64,000 bases of DNA, taken from positions 31,377-95,376 of the forward strand of contig CBDIDQ010000053.1 in the NCBI GenBank assembly GCA_965277695.1, read 5' to 3'. A program made the position numbers and the translations under genes. Below are positions 51,917 to 60,532 of the stretch, piece after piece (the stretch's first letter is position 1; every line of letters starts with the position of its first letter). Below the pieces are notes generated by a model that worked only from the letters and a program-made list of their open reading frames with translations, did not search any database and was not told the origin of the DNA. This DNA comes from JABSOG01 sp965277695. GTDB lineage: Bacteria; Pseudomonadota; Gammaproteobacteria; Enterobacterales; Alteromonadaceae.

Positions 51917-52843
51917 ATGGCTGAACCTTTCCATGAGGGCGAGATCGCCATCCAGAAACGGACCGATGAACGTGGTACTGCAATGTTAAATGGCTCAATG
52001 CTAGCCGACAATATCCCACCTGGTGCAGTACCTTTTATACAACAACAATATTACGCACTCTTCAGTAGCCCAGACAGTAACAATGATATTTGGATCAGCA
52101 TGTTGACTGGTGCACCCGGTTTTGCTCGCTCTAGTAAAGACCGTAAAGCAGTTGATATGACCCTACCTGAGAAAAGCCATTTGGCTGCTGATCCGGTGTT
52201 TGCCAACCTTAAAGAAGGCACACCGATTGGCGGATTATTCATCGAGTTGGCAACCCGCCGTCGCTTAAGAATTAATGGTACGGTGCAGTTAACCCACGAA
52301 AACGCCTTTCGCATTGACATCGTACAAGCCTATCCTAATTGTCCAAAATACATCCAACGTCGCGCCATTGATGGTATTAATGGTCAAACCTCGGGTGATT
52401 TCAGCCCCGCCTCTGGTGAGGGTTTAGATGCCATGGGTAAGGCGATTATTGAAAAATCCGACACCTTGTTTGTTGGTAGTGGTGATGACACAGGTCTTCA
52501 TTATGATGCCTCACAGCGTGGTGGTATGGCCGGATTTGTTGATATTGTTGACGATAACACTTTGCGTATTCCAGATTATCCGGGTAATAGCATGTTTAAT
52601 ACCTTTGGTAATTTTCATGTGAATCCTAAAGGGGCTTTGCTGTTTGTTGATTATGAAAATGACACCCAATTTCACCTCAGCGGTGAAGTGACGTTGGAGT
52701 TTGATAAAGACGATGAGATTGAAAGAACCGCTGGTACGGGTCGCTGGTGGACGTTTAAGGTTAACAAATGGTGTACCTCACCTTTAGCTCATGATCTGGA
52801 TTGGCGTTTTGTTGATTATTCGCCGTTTAATCCTAAATCTTAA
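51917..52843 (+). CDS. PNPOx-like FMN-binding split-barrel protein (second copy)
   Basis: 308 residues of the same family as the gene at 49392 (PFHEGEIAIQKR against PFHKGEQALQKL at the N-terminus). FYALFSSPDSNNDIWISMLTG-like and NSMFNTFGNFHVNPKGALLFVDYEN regions correspond. It directly follows the TetR gene and precedes the PDR reductase, suggesting a flavin protein with its own electron donor. The substrate is unknown. Confidence 0.83.
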   Translation: MAEPFHEGEIAIQKRTDERGTAMLNGSMLADNIPPGAVPFIQQQYYALFSSPDSNNDIWISMLTGAPGFARSSKDRKAVDMTLPEKSHLAADPVFANLKEGTPIGGLFIELATRRRLRINGTVQLTHENAFRIDIVQAYPNCPKYIQRRAIDGINGQTSGDFSPASGEGLDAMGKAIIEKSDTLFVGSGDDTGLHYDASQRGGMAGFVDIVDDNTLRIPDYPGNSMFNTFGNFHVNPKGALLFVDYENDTQFHLSGEVTLEFDKDDEIERTAGTGRWWTFKVNKWCTSPLAHDLDWRFVDYSPFNPKS

Positions 52844-52882
52844 CCACTAACGTTTATTCCTAGTCTTTAAGGACATTGTTTC

Positions 52883-53821
52883 ATGCAATTAAAAGTTGAG
52901 TCGGTGACCCAGGTTGCCGAAGATACCAAAGAGTTTGTTTTTGTTCATCCTAAGGGTGAACATTTGCCGGATTTTGTCGCCGGAGCCCACCTTGAAGTGA
53001 TTTTACCGGCTGATGGCAAAAACCTCATCCGCCGTTATTCCCTCACCTCATCAACCACCGATTTAAGCCATTACAGCATTGCGGTGCTGCATTTGCCACA
53101 ATCTAGAGGGGGTTCAAAATACCTCAATGAGCAGGTCGCAGTCGGTGATATGCTCGAAGTGTCAGCGCCTTTTCAGGCGTTTACCCTCGACGCAAAAGCA
53201 CCTAAACATATCATCATCGCTGGTGGTATCGGGGTGACGCCGTTTATCCCTATGGTTGATGTGTTGAGCAAAACCGATACGCCGTTTGAGGTTCACTACG
53301 CCGCCCGCAACGAAAATCGTTTTGCTTACAAAGCCGCGTTAGAGACCATGGCTGCGCAACAAAGTACGTTTTATAGTGAAGAAGATGGTCAAATGCTGGA
53401 TTTGGCTGGATTATTTGCCGCCAAAGCGGCGACCGATCACTTTTACGTTTGTGGTCCACGGGGGTTGATTGAGGCGGTTAAAGCCAAAGCGGCAGAGCAT
53501 GATTATCCTGAGTCTCAGGTGCATTATGAAAGCTTTGGTGCAGCGGCAAAGGCCAGTGATAAAGCGATAAAAATCAAACTGTTGCTCTCTGGTATGGAGA
53601 TCACCGCAGAGCCGGGTCAGACTATCCTCGATACCATGTTAGAAAATGGCGTATGGGCTTCGTACGAGTGCCGTCGTGGCGAATGTGCTTCATGTGTGGT
53701 TGAGGTGGTTAAGGGCGAAGTTGATCACCGCGATGTGTGTTTACCAGAAGAAATGCGTAAAAACCACATTTGTACCTGTATATCTTGGGCCACTACTGAC
53801 GAGCTTGAGATTAATTTGTAG
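52883..53821 (+). CDS. PDR/VanB-type oxidoreductase (flavin, NAD, 2Fe-2S)
   Basis: 312 residues in the order flavin-binding (RRYSLTSS), NAD-binding (IIAGGIGVTPFIPM, and YVCGPRGLI) and C-terminal plant-type ferredoxin. The ferredoxin has YECRRGECASCVVEV and a distal Cys (HICTCIS) that together bind a 2Fe-2S cluster. Such proteins deliver electrons from NAD(P)H to oxygenases. No oxygenase is adjacent; the neighbouring FMN split-barrel protein is the candidate partner. Confidence 0.92.
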   Translation: MQLKVESVTQVAEDTKEFVFVHPKGEHLPDFVAGAHLEVILPADGKNLIRRYSLTSSTTDLSHYSIAVLHLPQSRGGSKYLNEQVAVGDMLEVSAPFQAFTLDAKAPKHIIIAGGIGVTPFIPMVDVLSKTDTPFEVHYAARNENRFAYKAALETMAAQQSTFYSEEDGQMLDLAGLFAAKAATDHFYVCGPRGLIEAVKAKAAEHDYPESQVHYESFGAAAKASDKAIKIKLLLSGMEITAEPGQTILDTMLENGVWASYECRRGECASCVVEVVKGEVDHRDVCLPEEMRKNHICTCISWATTDELEINL

Positions 53822-53828
53822 TAAATGT

Positions 53829-53852
53829 ACCGGGTTATCTTGGTAACCCGGT
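53829..53852 (+). terminator. Terminator after the oxidoreductase gene
   Basis: Stem ACCGGGTTA / TAACCCGGT with a 6-base loop, followed by TTTAATT. Confidence 0.75.
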
Positions 53853-53892
53853 TTAATTGTCCACGAGCTGAATAGCTACATTTTGAGCAGCC

Positions 53893-54711
53893 TTACATTG
53901 GTTTTTTAAACACCAAAGTAAAACGGTCAGTCTTGCCAGAGACTGATTTACGACCCACTTCATCAGTTAGTTTGTCATTAGCTCGGAAGAACATATCCGA
54001 CGCCTTTTCTAACACAAAACCTGCCGCTTGTACTTCGAGGATCACTTTTACTGGATCTTCACGACGTTTCAAATCTTTGGTTTCTGGTTCCATGTGACGA
54101 CGAGTGTGGTCGACAATGACATAAGTGCCGCCGGGTTTTAACGCTTTAAATGTGGCGTTATTAAGCTTGATTTTATCTTCGGCATTGAAGTTATGGTATT
54201 CGCGGATATTGAGCATCATATCGGCATTTTTAACCCCAAAATCCTTAATATCGATGCCATATCGACGCTCTTCGTTATTCCACCATAAGTCGATTGGGAC
54301 CTTTTTAACCTTGCTGAAGGCATTATCAGCAAACAGTGGATCGAGGTCTTTCATCCAGCTCGCTTTAGAGGCAATATGCAGCTCGCCTTTGTCTTTGAGT
54401 ACCGGAGCAAGTAATTTGGTGTACCAACCATTGCCCGGAGCCATTTCAATCACTTTCATATCTGCTTTAAGGCCAAAAAATTCTAGCGCTGCCACTGGAT
54501 CACGATTGGCATCTCGCTTGACATCTTTAGCCGTACGATAATCCAGTTTCATCGCTTTTTTAACTTGCTGCTGCATCGGTGAAAGACTGTGTTTAGCTGC
54601 ATGTTTGTGCGAGTGAGCGTCGTGAGAATGGCTGTCGCCAGCATGGTCAGCCAGTAAAGCACCACTAAAACTTAAACTGGCTAATGCCAGCGTTAACATT
54701 GATTTTTTCAT
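53893..54711 (-). CDS. Exported class I methyltransferase-like protein (COG4798 type)
   Basis: 272 residues. A signal peptide (MKKSMLTLALASLSFSGALLA) is followed by a His/Asp-rich stretch (DHAGDSHSHDAHSHKHAAKH). The SAM-fold has VIEMAPGNGWYTKLLAPVL as the cofactor loop, and GGTYVIVDHTRRHMEPETKD. Members of this group are predicted periplasmic methyltransferases; how SAM would reach them is unknown. The His-rich N-terminus suggests metal binding. Confidence 0.82.
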   Translation of the reverse strand: MKKSMLTLALASLSFSGALLADHAGDSHSHDAHSHKHAAKHSLSPMQQQVKKAMKLDYRTAKDVKRDANRDPVAALEFFGLKADMKVIEMAPGNGWYTKLLAPVLKDKGELHIASKASWMKDLDPLFADNAFSKVKKVPIDLWWNNEERRYGIDIKDFGVKNADMMLNIREYHNFNAEDKIKLNNATFKALKPGGTYVIVDHTRRHMEPETKDLKRREDPVKVILEVQAAGFVLEKASDMFFRANDKLTDEVGRKSVSGKTDRFTLVFKKPM

Positions 54712-54905
54712 GAAAATTCCTGAAAGGTAAAAAAATAGGCGATAACATGGCTTTTTATCGCTGAGTTACCACTGAAAAATTTGACTGGTTATTTTAGTTA
54801 ACAACCCGGCCAATTACACGCATTAAATTGTAATAAATTGGTGCGCTCAGGAACGATAGCGATTAATGATATGATGTTTGAATACCGTATAGCAAAGTAA
54901 GGTTT

Positions 54906-55619
54906 ATGATGAATTTAGATTTGTTTGATGATGTTTACCCAGCACAGCCGTTACCGTCTTTTAAGTTGCCGAACAGCCCGCTTTATTCATATTTCCGAGA
55001 TGAAAGCGCCAATGCCACTATCATCAAAATCCCCAACGGCGAGCTGGTTTATTTTGAGTCTTTTTTCGCTAAAAAAATATCTGACCGCAGCATTGAATAC
55101 TTGTTAGAAAATATCAATTGGCAGCAAGATGTCATCAAACTATTTGGCAGAGAAACGCCAGTGCCTAGGCTGTCTGCATGGTATGGCGATGATGGTAAAT
55201 CCTATACTTATTCTGGGCTGACATTACAGCCGAATCAGTGGAATAAAGGTTTGCTGTATATTAAAGAGAAAATAGAGCAGGCAGTGAATACGCCATTTAG
55301 CGCTTTTAGCTCATTTAATAGCGTGTTATTGAATTGGTATCGTGATGGAAATGATTCTGTTGCTTGGCATTCGGATGCAGAAGAAGAATTAGGACAAAAC
55401 CCGACCATCGCTTCGGTGAGTTTTGGTGAAACCCGACGGTTTTTGTTACGCAGAATCGATAATCATGATGAAAAAATTGAAATATCGCTTAACAATGGTT
55501 CTTTACTGATTATGCGTGGTGAAGTGCAGCACTTTTGGCAGCATTCAATTCCGAAACAAAGAAATATCACTCAATTGAGAGTTAACTTAACTTTTAGAGA
55601 GATTAAACACTGCCCATAA
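54906..55619 (+). CDS. AlkB-family 2OG-Fe(II) dioxygenase
   Basis: 237 residues. The iron ligands are visible: HSD in VAWHSDAEEELG and a distal His in QHFWQHSIPK, with RVNLTFR for 2-oxoglutarate. RLSAWYGDDGKSYTYSG and LNWYRDGNDSV are family blocks. It resembles the ALKBH2/3-like group that repairs alkylated DNA or RNA by oxidative demethylation, rather than the E. coli AlkB length class. No ada gene is adjacent. Confidence 0.92.
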   Translation: MMNLDLFDDVYPAQPLPSFKLPNSPLYSYFRDESANATIIKIPNGELVYFESFFAKKISDRSIEYLLENINWQQDVIKLFGRETPVPRLSAWYGDDGKSYTYSGLTLQPNQWNKGLLYIKEKIEQAVNTPFSAFSSFNSVLLNWYRDGNDSVAWHSDAEEELGQNPTIASVSFGETRRFLLRRIDNHDEKIEISLNNGSLLIMRGEVQHFWQHSIPKQRNITQLRVNLTFREIKHCP

Positions 55620-55631
55620 TATTTTAGATCA

Positions 55632-56018
55632 TCAGCGCTTTTTCTGGATCAACTCGATGCTGTAACCGTCTGGATCGTTAACAAAGGCGATTTCTGTGGT
55701 ACCCCCTTTTACCGGACCCGGCTCTCTTTTTATGTCGATACCTTTGGTGCGAATTTCGTCGCAGACCTGATAGATATCATCAACTTCCAGCGCAATGTGG
55801 CCGTAGGCGGTGCCGATGTCATATTCGCTGGTATCCCAGTTGTGGGTGAATTCGAGTACGGCATCGGTGCTTTCATCGCCATAACCGACAAAGGCTAGGG
55901 TGTAACGGTACTCAGTGTTTTCGGATTTTCTTAGTAGTTTCATGCCGAAGATTGCAGTGTAAAACTCAATGGCTTTGTCTAGGTCTGCTACCCGTAACAT
56001 GGTATGTAATAGTCTCAT
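55632..56018 (-). CDS. gloA: Lactoylglutathione lyase (glyoxalase I)
   Basis: 128 residues. It has the vicinal-oxygen-chelate fold with LLHTMLRVADLDKAIEFYTAIFGMKLL at the N-terminus and metal ligands His5, Glu56, His74 and Glu122-like positions (LEFTHNW, GHIALEVDD, YSIELIQ). It detoxifies methylglyoxal to S-lactoylglutathione in the cytoplasm and is likely nickel-dependent as in other gammaproteobacteria. It converges on the AlkB gene with a 12-bp gap. Confidence 0.95.
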   Translation of the reverse strand: MRLLHTMLRVADLDKAIEFYTAIFGMKLLRKSENTEYRYTLAFVGYGDESTDAVLEFTHNWDTSEYDIGTAYGHIALEVDDIYQVCDEIRTKGIDIKREPGPVKGGTTEIAFVNDPDGYSIELIQKKR

Positions 56019-56119
56019 TCGATTTGCCTGTTTTATGGTAAAATTTGCCTTCTTTATAACATAAAAATAGTCAACTGAAAAACGACCTGTAAAGGCAGAT
56101 TGTCAGGTGGAGGGGATTA

Positions 56120-56371
56120 ATGGCAAAACCGAATAAAAAGCTGCCAACAGCCACGGTCGATATTTATTGCGCCAAGTGCAAAACCAAATTGTTTAAATAT
56201 CATAAAGGCGGCAAAGGGGCGCTGGTCAAATGCTTCAAAGCGCGGATCAGCAAAGACTATACTGAACAACCTTGCATCTGCCCGGGATGCCAAACGGTGT
56301 TTGCTCGTGATGTGCTGGTGCGCGGCACTCCGGCGTTTAAAATTATAGGGGCTAAAGTAATCACTAAGTAA
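56120..56371 (+). CDS. Small zinc-ribbon protein, 83 aa
   Basis: An 83-residue basic protein with two CxxC pairs (YCAKCKTKLFKY and CICPGCQTVFAR) about 42 residues apart, forming a probable zinc ribbon. GGAGGGGATTAATGG gives a strong ribosome site. It could bind nucleic acid. The family name is not recognised, but sequence conservation with marine gammaproteobacteria is likely. Confidence 0.72.
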   Translation: MAKPNKKLPTATVDIYCAKCKTKLFKYHKGGKGALVKCFKARISKDYTEQPCICPGCQTVFARDVLVRGTPAFKIIGAKVITK

Positions 56372-56558
56372 TCGTTAGCTAATTTACCTGCTTTTTTCTT
56401 TCGCCGTTCATTTTGCTAGTCGTTATTTATCTATTAACGATAAAATCAGCATTTAACAAAATATTAATCTGAGTGGAATAAATAAAACATTTTATTAATT
56501 TTTTTGAGGGTTTAGTGGTAAATTAGCCCTACTTTGTTTGTTTATAAGGTATTTTTGG

Positions 56559-56568
56559 CTGATATCAG
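56559..56568. promoter_or_regulatory. Third CTGATATCAG palindrome
   Basis: CTGATATCAG in the 381-bp gap ahead of the secreted 512-residue protein is identical to the core of the two sites at 41089-41119. Degenerate copies (AATATCAG) follow. The remainder of 56372-56752 is AT-rich promoter-like sequence. TGGCATGATGTTTTGG at about 56630 recalls a sigma-54 site but lacks the -12 GC. Confidence 0.4.
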
Positions 56569-56752
56569 AAAAATATCAGAAAAATATTAGAAAATCATAA
56601 GCTTTTATCGGATTAAATGTTAAATCTTTATGGCATGATGTTTTGGCGATTTAGCAAACAGCGTCACCACGCTGAACACAACAATAACGGTGAGTAGTGA
56701 AAATCTAATGGCATAAATACCAATATAGCAAACAACGATGTAGGAATAAAAC

Positions 56753-58291
56753 ATGAAAAAAGTAACTCAAAAAAGCGTTCAACTTGGTAAGAGTATTTTA
56801 TCTATGGCGGTGTTAGCTGCTGTTGGTTTATCAGCACAAGCTACGGCTGTTGAAACACGAGATAATGCGGTGATCAAAACTATCAAGACACCACAAACGA
56901 GTGGCGTTATATTAAAGCTGGGTCAGTCTGATACAGTATTAGCTGACAAATTGGCAGGTAGTTTTACTACTCAAGCAGTCTCTCAAAAGTCTGTAGAAAG
57001 CAAGAAGGCGATTGCAGCAAAAGTGGCAGCGGCTAAAATGTTGCATATTAACCTGAATGACTTTTATGGTACAGAAACACGCTTAAATGATTACATCGAA
57101 GCAGCATTGAAGCAAAACAAACTGATGGTATTTGAAAACACCGAATCATTCGCAGATATTCACCTTGATGCACTGCCGGTGATGGTTGCTGGTGAGGTTG
57201 TTTTGTTTCAGCCAGAAATAGGTGATGATCAACTTTATGTTTATGGTGATGGTTATACCATCATGGAAAAAAATAATGCCGCTGATGTTGGTGGTGAAGA
57301 CGCTACGGAGCAAGGTGCTGCCAGAGCATTGTCGACTGATGCCGTAGACAACGACCGTATTCGTGTTGATGCGATTAAGCTAGCTGACTTGCAAGGTGAT
57401 CAATTGGCAGCCGCTTTGAATACCGTCAATCTGCAAATTAATCAATTGCTCGACAGCCCTAAAGCTGGAAAAACCACGGTTGCCAGTGCGACTGGTGGCA
57501 GCGCAGGTTACAATTGCCCACAAGCAGCTGAAATTGAAAGACTGTGTTATACCTCGACGATCTTCAACGCCCCTTATTACCATAGTGATGGCGATGCTGA
57601 GCTGAATATCATTAATTATGCTTCTTATGCGATGTATCGTACCCACAAAGATACAATTATCGTTGTCAGCCCTTATGGTAGTGCCAACCCAACCATGAAG
57701 GTTGATACCAACAGCAAGCGGGCATTCTATCTGAAGAATTTTTCAGTGGACATTACGCCTTCACTAACGGATATGGGCTTAAAGGATCGTTATCCAAAAA
57801 ATCAAAATAACAAAGGCAGTATCCTTTCATCTTCTGGCGTGAGTTTCACTGCTGGCGTTGATGTTGCGACGGACCCATCAATGGGTGCCAGCGTCACTTA
57901 TAGCGAAAGCACCTCTGAAACCATGCCATTATCCGATTGGGAAACCGTGACTACTTCTACCGGATACAATGCCAAGTGGGATTTCAAGCTGAGTCTGAAC
58001 AAAACCATCAGCGATTGGGTTACCCATGGCACCTTCCAAAATGCCAAGCTTGATGCGGTGCCAAATATTTCAAAATATGGCCTACAATATGGCGCTGAGG
58101 GTGTTTGGTTTAGTAATAGTAAAGACACTACAGGCTGGTACGAATTCAGTTTGAAGACAGTTACGCAAAATGAGCAAATCTATTTCACCACTAATAACTG
58201 GTTTAAGTGGGCAGCAAGCACCACTAGCTGGACGCATACTGTGTATCCTGGCGGTCGCAACTTAAACAGAAGTTGGTTAAAAGACCTTTAA
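56753..58291 (+). CDS. Secreted protein, possible leukocidin-like beta-pore toxin
   Basis: 512 residues with a signal peptide (VLAAVGLSAQA). The first half (about 30-250) is of unknown type. The second half resembles the leukocidin/hemolysin fold: KRAFYLKNFSVDITPSLTD, then a Ser/Thr-rich alternating segment GVSFTAGVDVATDPSMGASV followed by TYSESTSETM (a stem-like amphipathic region), and near the end IYFTTNNWFKWAASTTSW, like the TSTNW block of alpha-hemolysin. A Cys pair (CPQAAEIERLC) sits before it. This is remote similarity and could be wrong. A strong terminator follows. Confidence 0.6.
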   Translation: MKKVTQKSVQLGKSILSMAVLAAVGLSAQATAVETRDNAVIKTIKTPQTSGVILKLGQSDTVLADKLAGSFTTQAVSQKSVESKKAIAAKVAAAKMLHINLNDFYGTETRLNDYIEAALKQNKLMVFENTESFADIHLDALPVMVAGEVVLFQPEIGDDQLYVYGDGYTIMEKNNAADVGGEDATEQGAARALSTDAVDNDRIRVDAIKLADLQGDQLAAALNTVNLQINQLLDSPKAGKTTVASATGGSAGYNCPQAAEIERLCYTSTIFNAPYYHSDGDAELNIINYASYAMYRTHKDTIIVVSPYGSANPTMKVDTNSKRAFYLKNFSVDITPSLTDMGLKDRYPKNQNNKGSILSSSGVSFTAGVDVATDPSMGASVTYSESTSETMPLSDWETVTTSTGYNAKWDFKLSLNKTISDWVTHGTFQNAKLDAVPNISKYGLQYGAEGVWFSNSKDTTGWYEFSLKTVTQNEQIYFTTNNWFKWAASTTSWTHTVYPGGRNLNRSWLKDL

Positions 58292-58311
58292 TCGGTTGGA
58301 TTAATCTTATT

Positions 58312-58345
58312 AACCTTGTGGGTCAGCCGACCTACAAGGTTTTTT
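58312..58345 (+). terminator. Terminator after the secreted protein gene
   Basis: Stem AACCTTGTGGGTC / GACCTACAAGGTT, with one bulge and a 4-base loop, followed by TTTTT. Confidence 0.85.
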
Positions 58346-58414
58346 GGATCCAATCAAATAGTGTTACCTATTAGGCGTCTGAAAAGCGCGATGGTCCGAC
58401 ACTTCGGTGTACCC

Positions 58415-58476
58415 GCTCTGCCGTAGACGAGGTTTCAACCTCGTGAATGTTGAGGAATAACTGTAACCTTAATTTG
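58415..58476. repeat. 61-bp dispersed repeat, copy B
   Basis: GCTCTGCCGTAGACGAGG to CCTTAATTTG is the near-identical inverted partner of 37875-37935. It lies between the secreted protein and the STAND remnant, both of which end or begin within about 125 bp. Confidence 0.85.
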
Positions 58477-58514
58477 TCCTATATGATCAGAGTCGGTTTT
58501 TTATACCCGAATCC

Positions 58515-60356
58515 TTAGCGAAGCGCCATAAGCTTTCTCAGCGTTATCAGTTTTCGCACGGTATCCATCGTCAGCGGGTCTTTATCACCTAAGTTTTCAC
58601 GTAATATTTCGATAGCGCGATCAAACAAAGACTTAGCCACTTCATGTTTATTCTGATAAAGCAAAGCGATCCGCGATAAAAATTTGCCAATCTTAACGTG
58701 TCCAGGTCCGAATCTGACGGCTAATATTTCGACCACCTGCTCATAAAAGTGAATGCTGTTTTCTTTATCCCCTCTAGTGTAATAGGTATCTCCTATCGCT
58801 TCTAATGAATCCATAATATCAGGGTCATGCTGTGGTAAAATTTTCTCCCGCAATGTCAGCCCTTTTTGATGTAACCCCAAAGCTTTTTTAAAACTGCCTT
58901 TATGTCTTTTGCCTTCAAGATAATATGCCTGTCCAATACAAGGGTGTTCAGCAAAAAATGTCATTTCTTCTGCTTGGCTATCATCATTACCGTCACCATG
59001 AAAAGCTTCCCTTTCATTACAATATTGCCAAAACTCGGCTTCAGTCCAATAGTCGTTAGTCCGCCTGACGAATATTCTGGCCAGGTTATGTAATATCGCA
59101 ATCACTTTAGGGTGCGCTGAACCATGAAATCGTTCATTTATTTTAAGTGAACGCATGTAGAAATCCACTGCGTCTTTTAACTGCCCATCGGTTTCATGTA
59201 AATTGGCAATACTATTGAGCACAGAGACGATTTTAGAGTGCTTTTGACCGAAGATTTTTTCTCTGATTTTGAGGGTATGATTAAAATAAGGTAACGCTTT
59301 GTCTGTTTTATCAAATGACATATATAAAGTGGCAATATTGTTCAATACCGCAGCGACTTCAAGCGAATCAGGACCAAATATTTTTTCATTAATGCGTAGT
59401 GAGCGGCGATACAAATCCAACGCTTGGCTTAATTCTTCCAACGCTTGGTAAAGCATACCCAGATGATTTAATGCAGCGGCAACACGGACATGATCAGGCC
59501 CTAAAGTGCGCTCTCTGATGGCTAAGGTTCTTTGATACAACGGCAATGCTTCGGCGTATCTGCCCATGGATTTGAGCAAATGTGCCACTCTATTTAGCGT
59601 CATGGTGACATGAGCATGAGTTGGCTCTAATTCTGCTTCGTTGATGGCCAGTGCTTGGCGGTATAAATCAAGCGCTTTAACATACTCTCCTTTTAATTTG
59701 TAGACACAGGCAAGATTGCCTATTGCCACTGATGTGCCCAAATGTTTTGGTCCGAGTGATTTTTGGCTAATGTCTAATGAACGCAGGTTGTATTCGAGTG
59801 CCTCATCTAAGTCATTAACGGACTTTTTTAAACTGGCTAAACTATTTAATGTGCCTAATAATTTTACGTTGGATTTGCCATAGTCAGTTTCTTTTATGTG
59901 CAATACCAGCAGGAATAATGATTCTGCGCTGGTATAATCGGCTTGTGCCTGATATATCGAAGCGAGGCTAAATAACAGCTCACTTTTTTCGATATTATCT
60001 TGTTTTAAATGCGCGATGATGGCCAATAGGTGAGGAATAAAAACCGCTTTTGCGATCCAATGTTCACCGGATTTGGGCTGTATTGTGCGATTGAATCTAA
60101 CGGCCACGGTTTGTAAATAAAGTAAATGCAGTGGTCGGTCTGTTTTTGCTACATGTCCTATCACCGGGTGCATAAAGAATTTAGCGCCTACCCCTTGGAG
60201 CCAGCCTTTATTTGACAATCTACCCAACAAAGTGGAGCCTTTTAAACCCATCCATGGTCTCAACTGGTTATTACCGTTATAGGGCTGGTAAGGCAATACC
60301 GCCATCACTCTTAATACAATCCGATCTTTATCGGCAATTTCAACCAAATTGAACAA
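58515..60356 (-). pseudogene. 3' part of a split STAND gene: winged helix and TPR repeats
   Basis: 613 codons are open. The first 80 residues (FNLVEIADKDRIVLRVMAVL, then GRLSNKGWLQGVG and FFMHPVIGHVAK) form the winged-helix region that follows an NB-ARC domain. About ten kinesin-light-chain-type TPR units of 42 residues follow (YAEALPLYQRTLAIRERTLG and similar), which would sense a ligand in the intact protein. The real start is missing; the leading Met falls on the edge of the MITE target duplication at 60354-60361. It may still be translated as a TPR fragment. Confidence 0.82.
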
Positions 60357-60361
60357 TTTAC

Positions 60362-60532
60362 GTAACTATTCAGCTTGTGGATAACTCAGGTAGGAGGGGC
60401 GTCCCCGCCGCGATAAATGGCGCAGCCATTTCAAAAAACCTTATACCTTCGGTATAAATCGCGCCGAGACGGCCCTCCTACATTGTCTGATGTCATTTAT
60501 CCACAGAATCATCGATTACGCTGAATGGTTAC
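60362..60532. mobile_element. 171-bp IS66-type MITE
   Basis: Ends GTAACTATTCAGC (60362-60374) and GCTGAATGGTTAC (60520-60532) are inverted copies with one mismatch, extended by TTGTGGATAA / TTATCCACAG. It is flanked by an 8-bp direct repeat CAATTTAC (60354-60361 and 60533-60540). 8-bp duplications are typical of IS66, and the ends equal those of the IS66 relic at 4130. Removing it with one duplication copy restores the STAND gene frame (HLSKL joined to FNLVEI). It carries a GTAGGAGGGG repeat inside. Confidence 0.92.
60390..60481. repeat. GTAGGAGGG inverted repeat, copy 3
   Basis: 92 bp from GTAGGAGGGGCGTC to GACGGCCCTCCTAC, inside the MITE. It is nearest to copy 1 at 27785 (shared GCCGCGATAAATGGCG, CAGCCATTTC and GCGCCGAGACGG). 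Confidence 0.85.

Noticed and set aside
53869..53882. GCTGAATAGCTAC, close to the IS66-type end
   Set aside because: Two differences from the end and no partner within a plausible distance.
56625..56645. TGGCATGATGTTTTGG as a sigma-54 promoter for the secreted protein
   Set aside because: The invariant GC at -12 is missing, so it was only mentioned as a weak resemblance.
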